This document shows positions 63,301-64,000 of a stretch of 64,000 nucleotides of DNA, piece by piece. The notes under the pieces were generated by a model that was not told the origin of the DNA, ran no database searches, and saw nothing but the letters and a program-made list of their open reading frames with translations. Every line of letters starts with the position of its first letter. Position 1 is the first letter of the stretch. The stretch is from positions 5,456,001 through 5,520,000 of the forward strand of contig OZ234498.1 in the NCBI GenBank assembly GCA_965153455.1, in the 5' to 3' direction. Source of the DNA: Sphagnum compactum (taxonomy: Eukaryota > Bryophyta > Sphagnopsida > Sphagnales). Both the position numbers and the translations under genes were made by a program.

Positions 63301-64000
63301 AACTTAGCCAACAGTAGTAGTGGGTTTGGAAAGTGTGAGCCAATGATCCACCTGCAAGGAGGCTCGGGTGGTGGAAAGATGATGGGTTCCAGGGATGGAC
63401 CTTCTAGTACTGGAAGATCCTGTTTGCCTATGAAGTGTTTGTCTAATGAGTCTGTTCCTTTGCAGTACATGTTTGATGAGAAAGAGCTGCAATCGGATGA
63501 GTCTACTCGCACAACACTCATGATCAGGAATATTCCCAACAAATACAGGTGGAGTTTTTTTCCTGCAATCTTAATACACATTGAAATACATACTACACAT
63601 TCAATGAGTTGTGTATATATTCGATGTTTGTTGAACTAATTGCAACTTGGCATGAACAAAACAGTCAAGCTATGCTCCTACAGCTACTGGACAGGCACTG
63701 TTTACACAGTAACTCGCACTTGGAGGATCCCAATGAACCTGAGTCAGCTTATGACTTTGTCTACCTCCCTATTGATTTCAAGTAAGTGTGTCTGGTTTGT
63801 GGAGAAGAGTTCTTCTTGCATCCTTCTTGAATATTGTGCCTTATCTAAGTCCAGCAGCTGGAGAACCATGTTTTGCATCATGTCTGAAGAAGATTGGTGT
63901 TAGATTTGGAAATTTGTGAAATTGTTGCATTGCAGTTCTCATCTGTGTGATGTGAAATTTGAGGAGGTGCTGTAGGAACAGGTGCAATCTCGGTTATGCA
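60304..64000 (+). CDS. TEL: TERMINAL EAR1-like (TEL) Mei2-type RNA-binding protein, 3' end outside the window
   Basis: Exons 60304-62227, 62507-63548, 63665-63781 and 63976 onward join in frame with GT/AG borders. The window ends in exon 4. The ATG at 60304 gives MGGKIVAVGD. The long N-terminus is Gln/Ser/Ala-rich and contains FLDPNAREYTP (about residues 267-277), a PAM2-like string. RRM1 starts near SRALLLNGVPSDMDEHQLKQ (about 456) and RRM2 near GTLVVFNLDAEMSLETLRAA (about 617), continuing into exon 2 (KFVEFYDVRDAAKAL). A second low-complexity linker follows. The Mei2-specific third RRM begins TTLMIRNIPNKY (about 977), then LLQLLDRHCLHSN, AYDFVYLPIDF and NRCNLGYA at the edge. The HC-containing RRM3 and the LDP motif point to TEL rather than AML proteins. 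In grasses TE1/PLA2 limits leaf initiation; the role here is inferred. About 1030 residues are encoded before the edge, much longer than grass TE1. Confidence 0.93.

Overview
The window is nuclear DNA of a land plant. It holds three spliced plant genes plus the start of a fourth: a p24 cargo receptor, an AGC VIII (D6PK-type) kinase, a small basic protein that resembles a ribosome-biogenesis factor, and a TERMINAL EAR1-like (TEL) RNA-binding protein. Plant-type telomere heptamers (TTTAGGG/CCCTAAA) occur at many internal places. Introns are short (about 85-870 bp) while the spaces between genes are long (15-20 kb), AT-rich and full of decayed repeats. The kinase is split into eight coding exons and the TEL protein is much longer than I would expect from flowering plants. 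I therefore lean toward a non-flowering land plant (bryophyte, lycophyte or fern), but this is inference and no species is claimed.

Layout. 1-3.6 kb: p24-delta gene, minus strand, four exons, with a repeat-bounded insertion in its third intron. 3.6-4.2 kb: minisatellite carrying a telomere-like box in each unit. 4264-10393: one PIF/Harbinger DNA transposon with inverted ends and TTA target duplication, containing a decayed Myb-like ORF (plus) and a decayed DDE transposase (minus). 10.4-25.4 kb: gene desert with degenerate TAGGTAGCC-type repeats, a 780-bp MITE candidate and an 80-bp tandem repeat ending at the kinase leader. 25.5-29.9 kb: AGC VIII kinase, plus strand. 30.6-32.2 kb: several small tandem and inverted repeats. 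32.2-45.6 kb: decayed transposons, including a pogo/mariner-like DDE transposase and a long decayed coding element. 46.6-48.6 kb: basic small protein gene, minus strand, five exons. 48.6-58.3 kb: AT-rich spacer with many interstitial telomeric tracts and two large arrays (about 22 x 36 bp and about 7 x 100 bp). 58.4-64 kb: TEL gene, plus strand, with a long low-complexity leader. The gene runs off the window inside its third RRM.

The genes do not form a pathway. p24 works in ER-Golgi cargo sorting, the kinase class regulates auxin efflux carriers at the plasma membrane, the basic protein is probably nucleolar, and the TEL protein is a developmental RNA-binding regulator. No operon, CRISPR array, rRNA or convincing tRNA gene was found. 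The points most worth a second look are the PAM2-like motif in the TEL protein, the repeated independent growth of tandem arrays around the telo-box AACCCTAA, and the Harbinger element with well-kept ends but dead genes.
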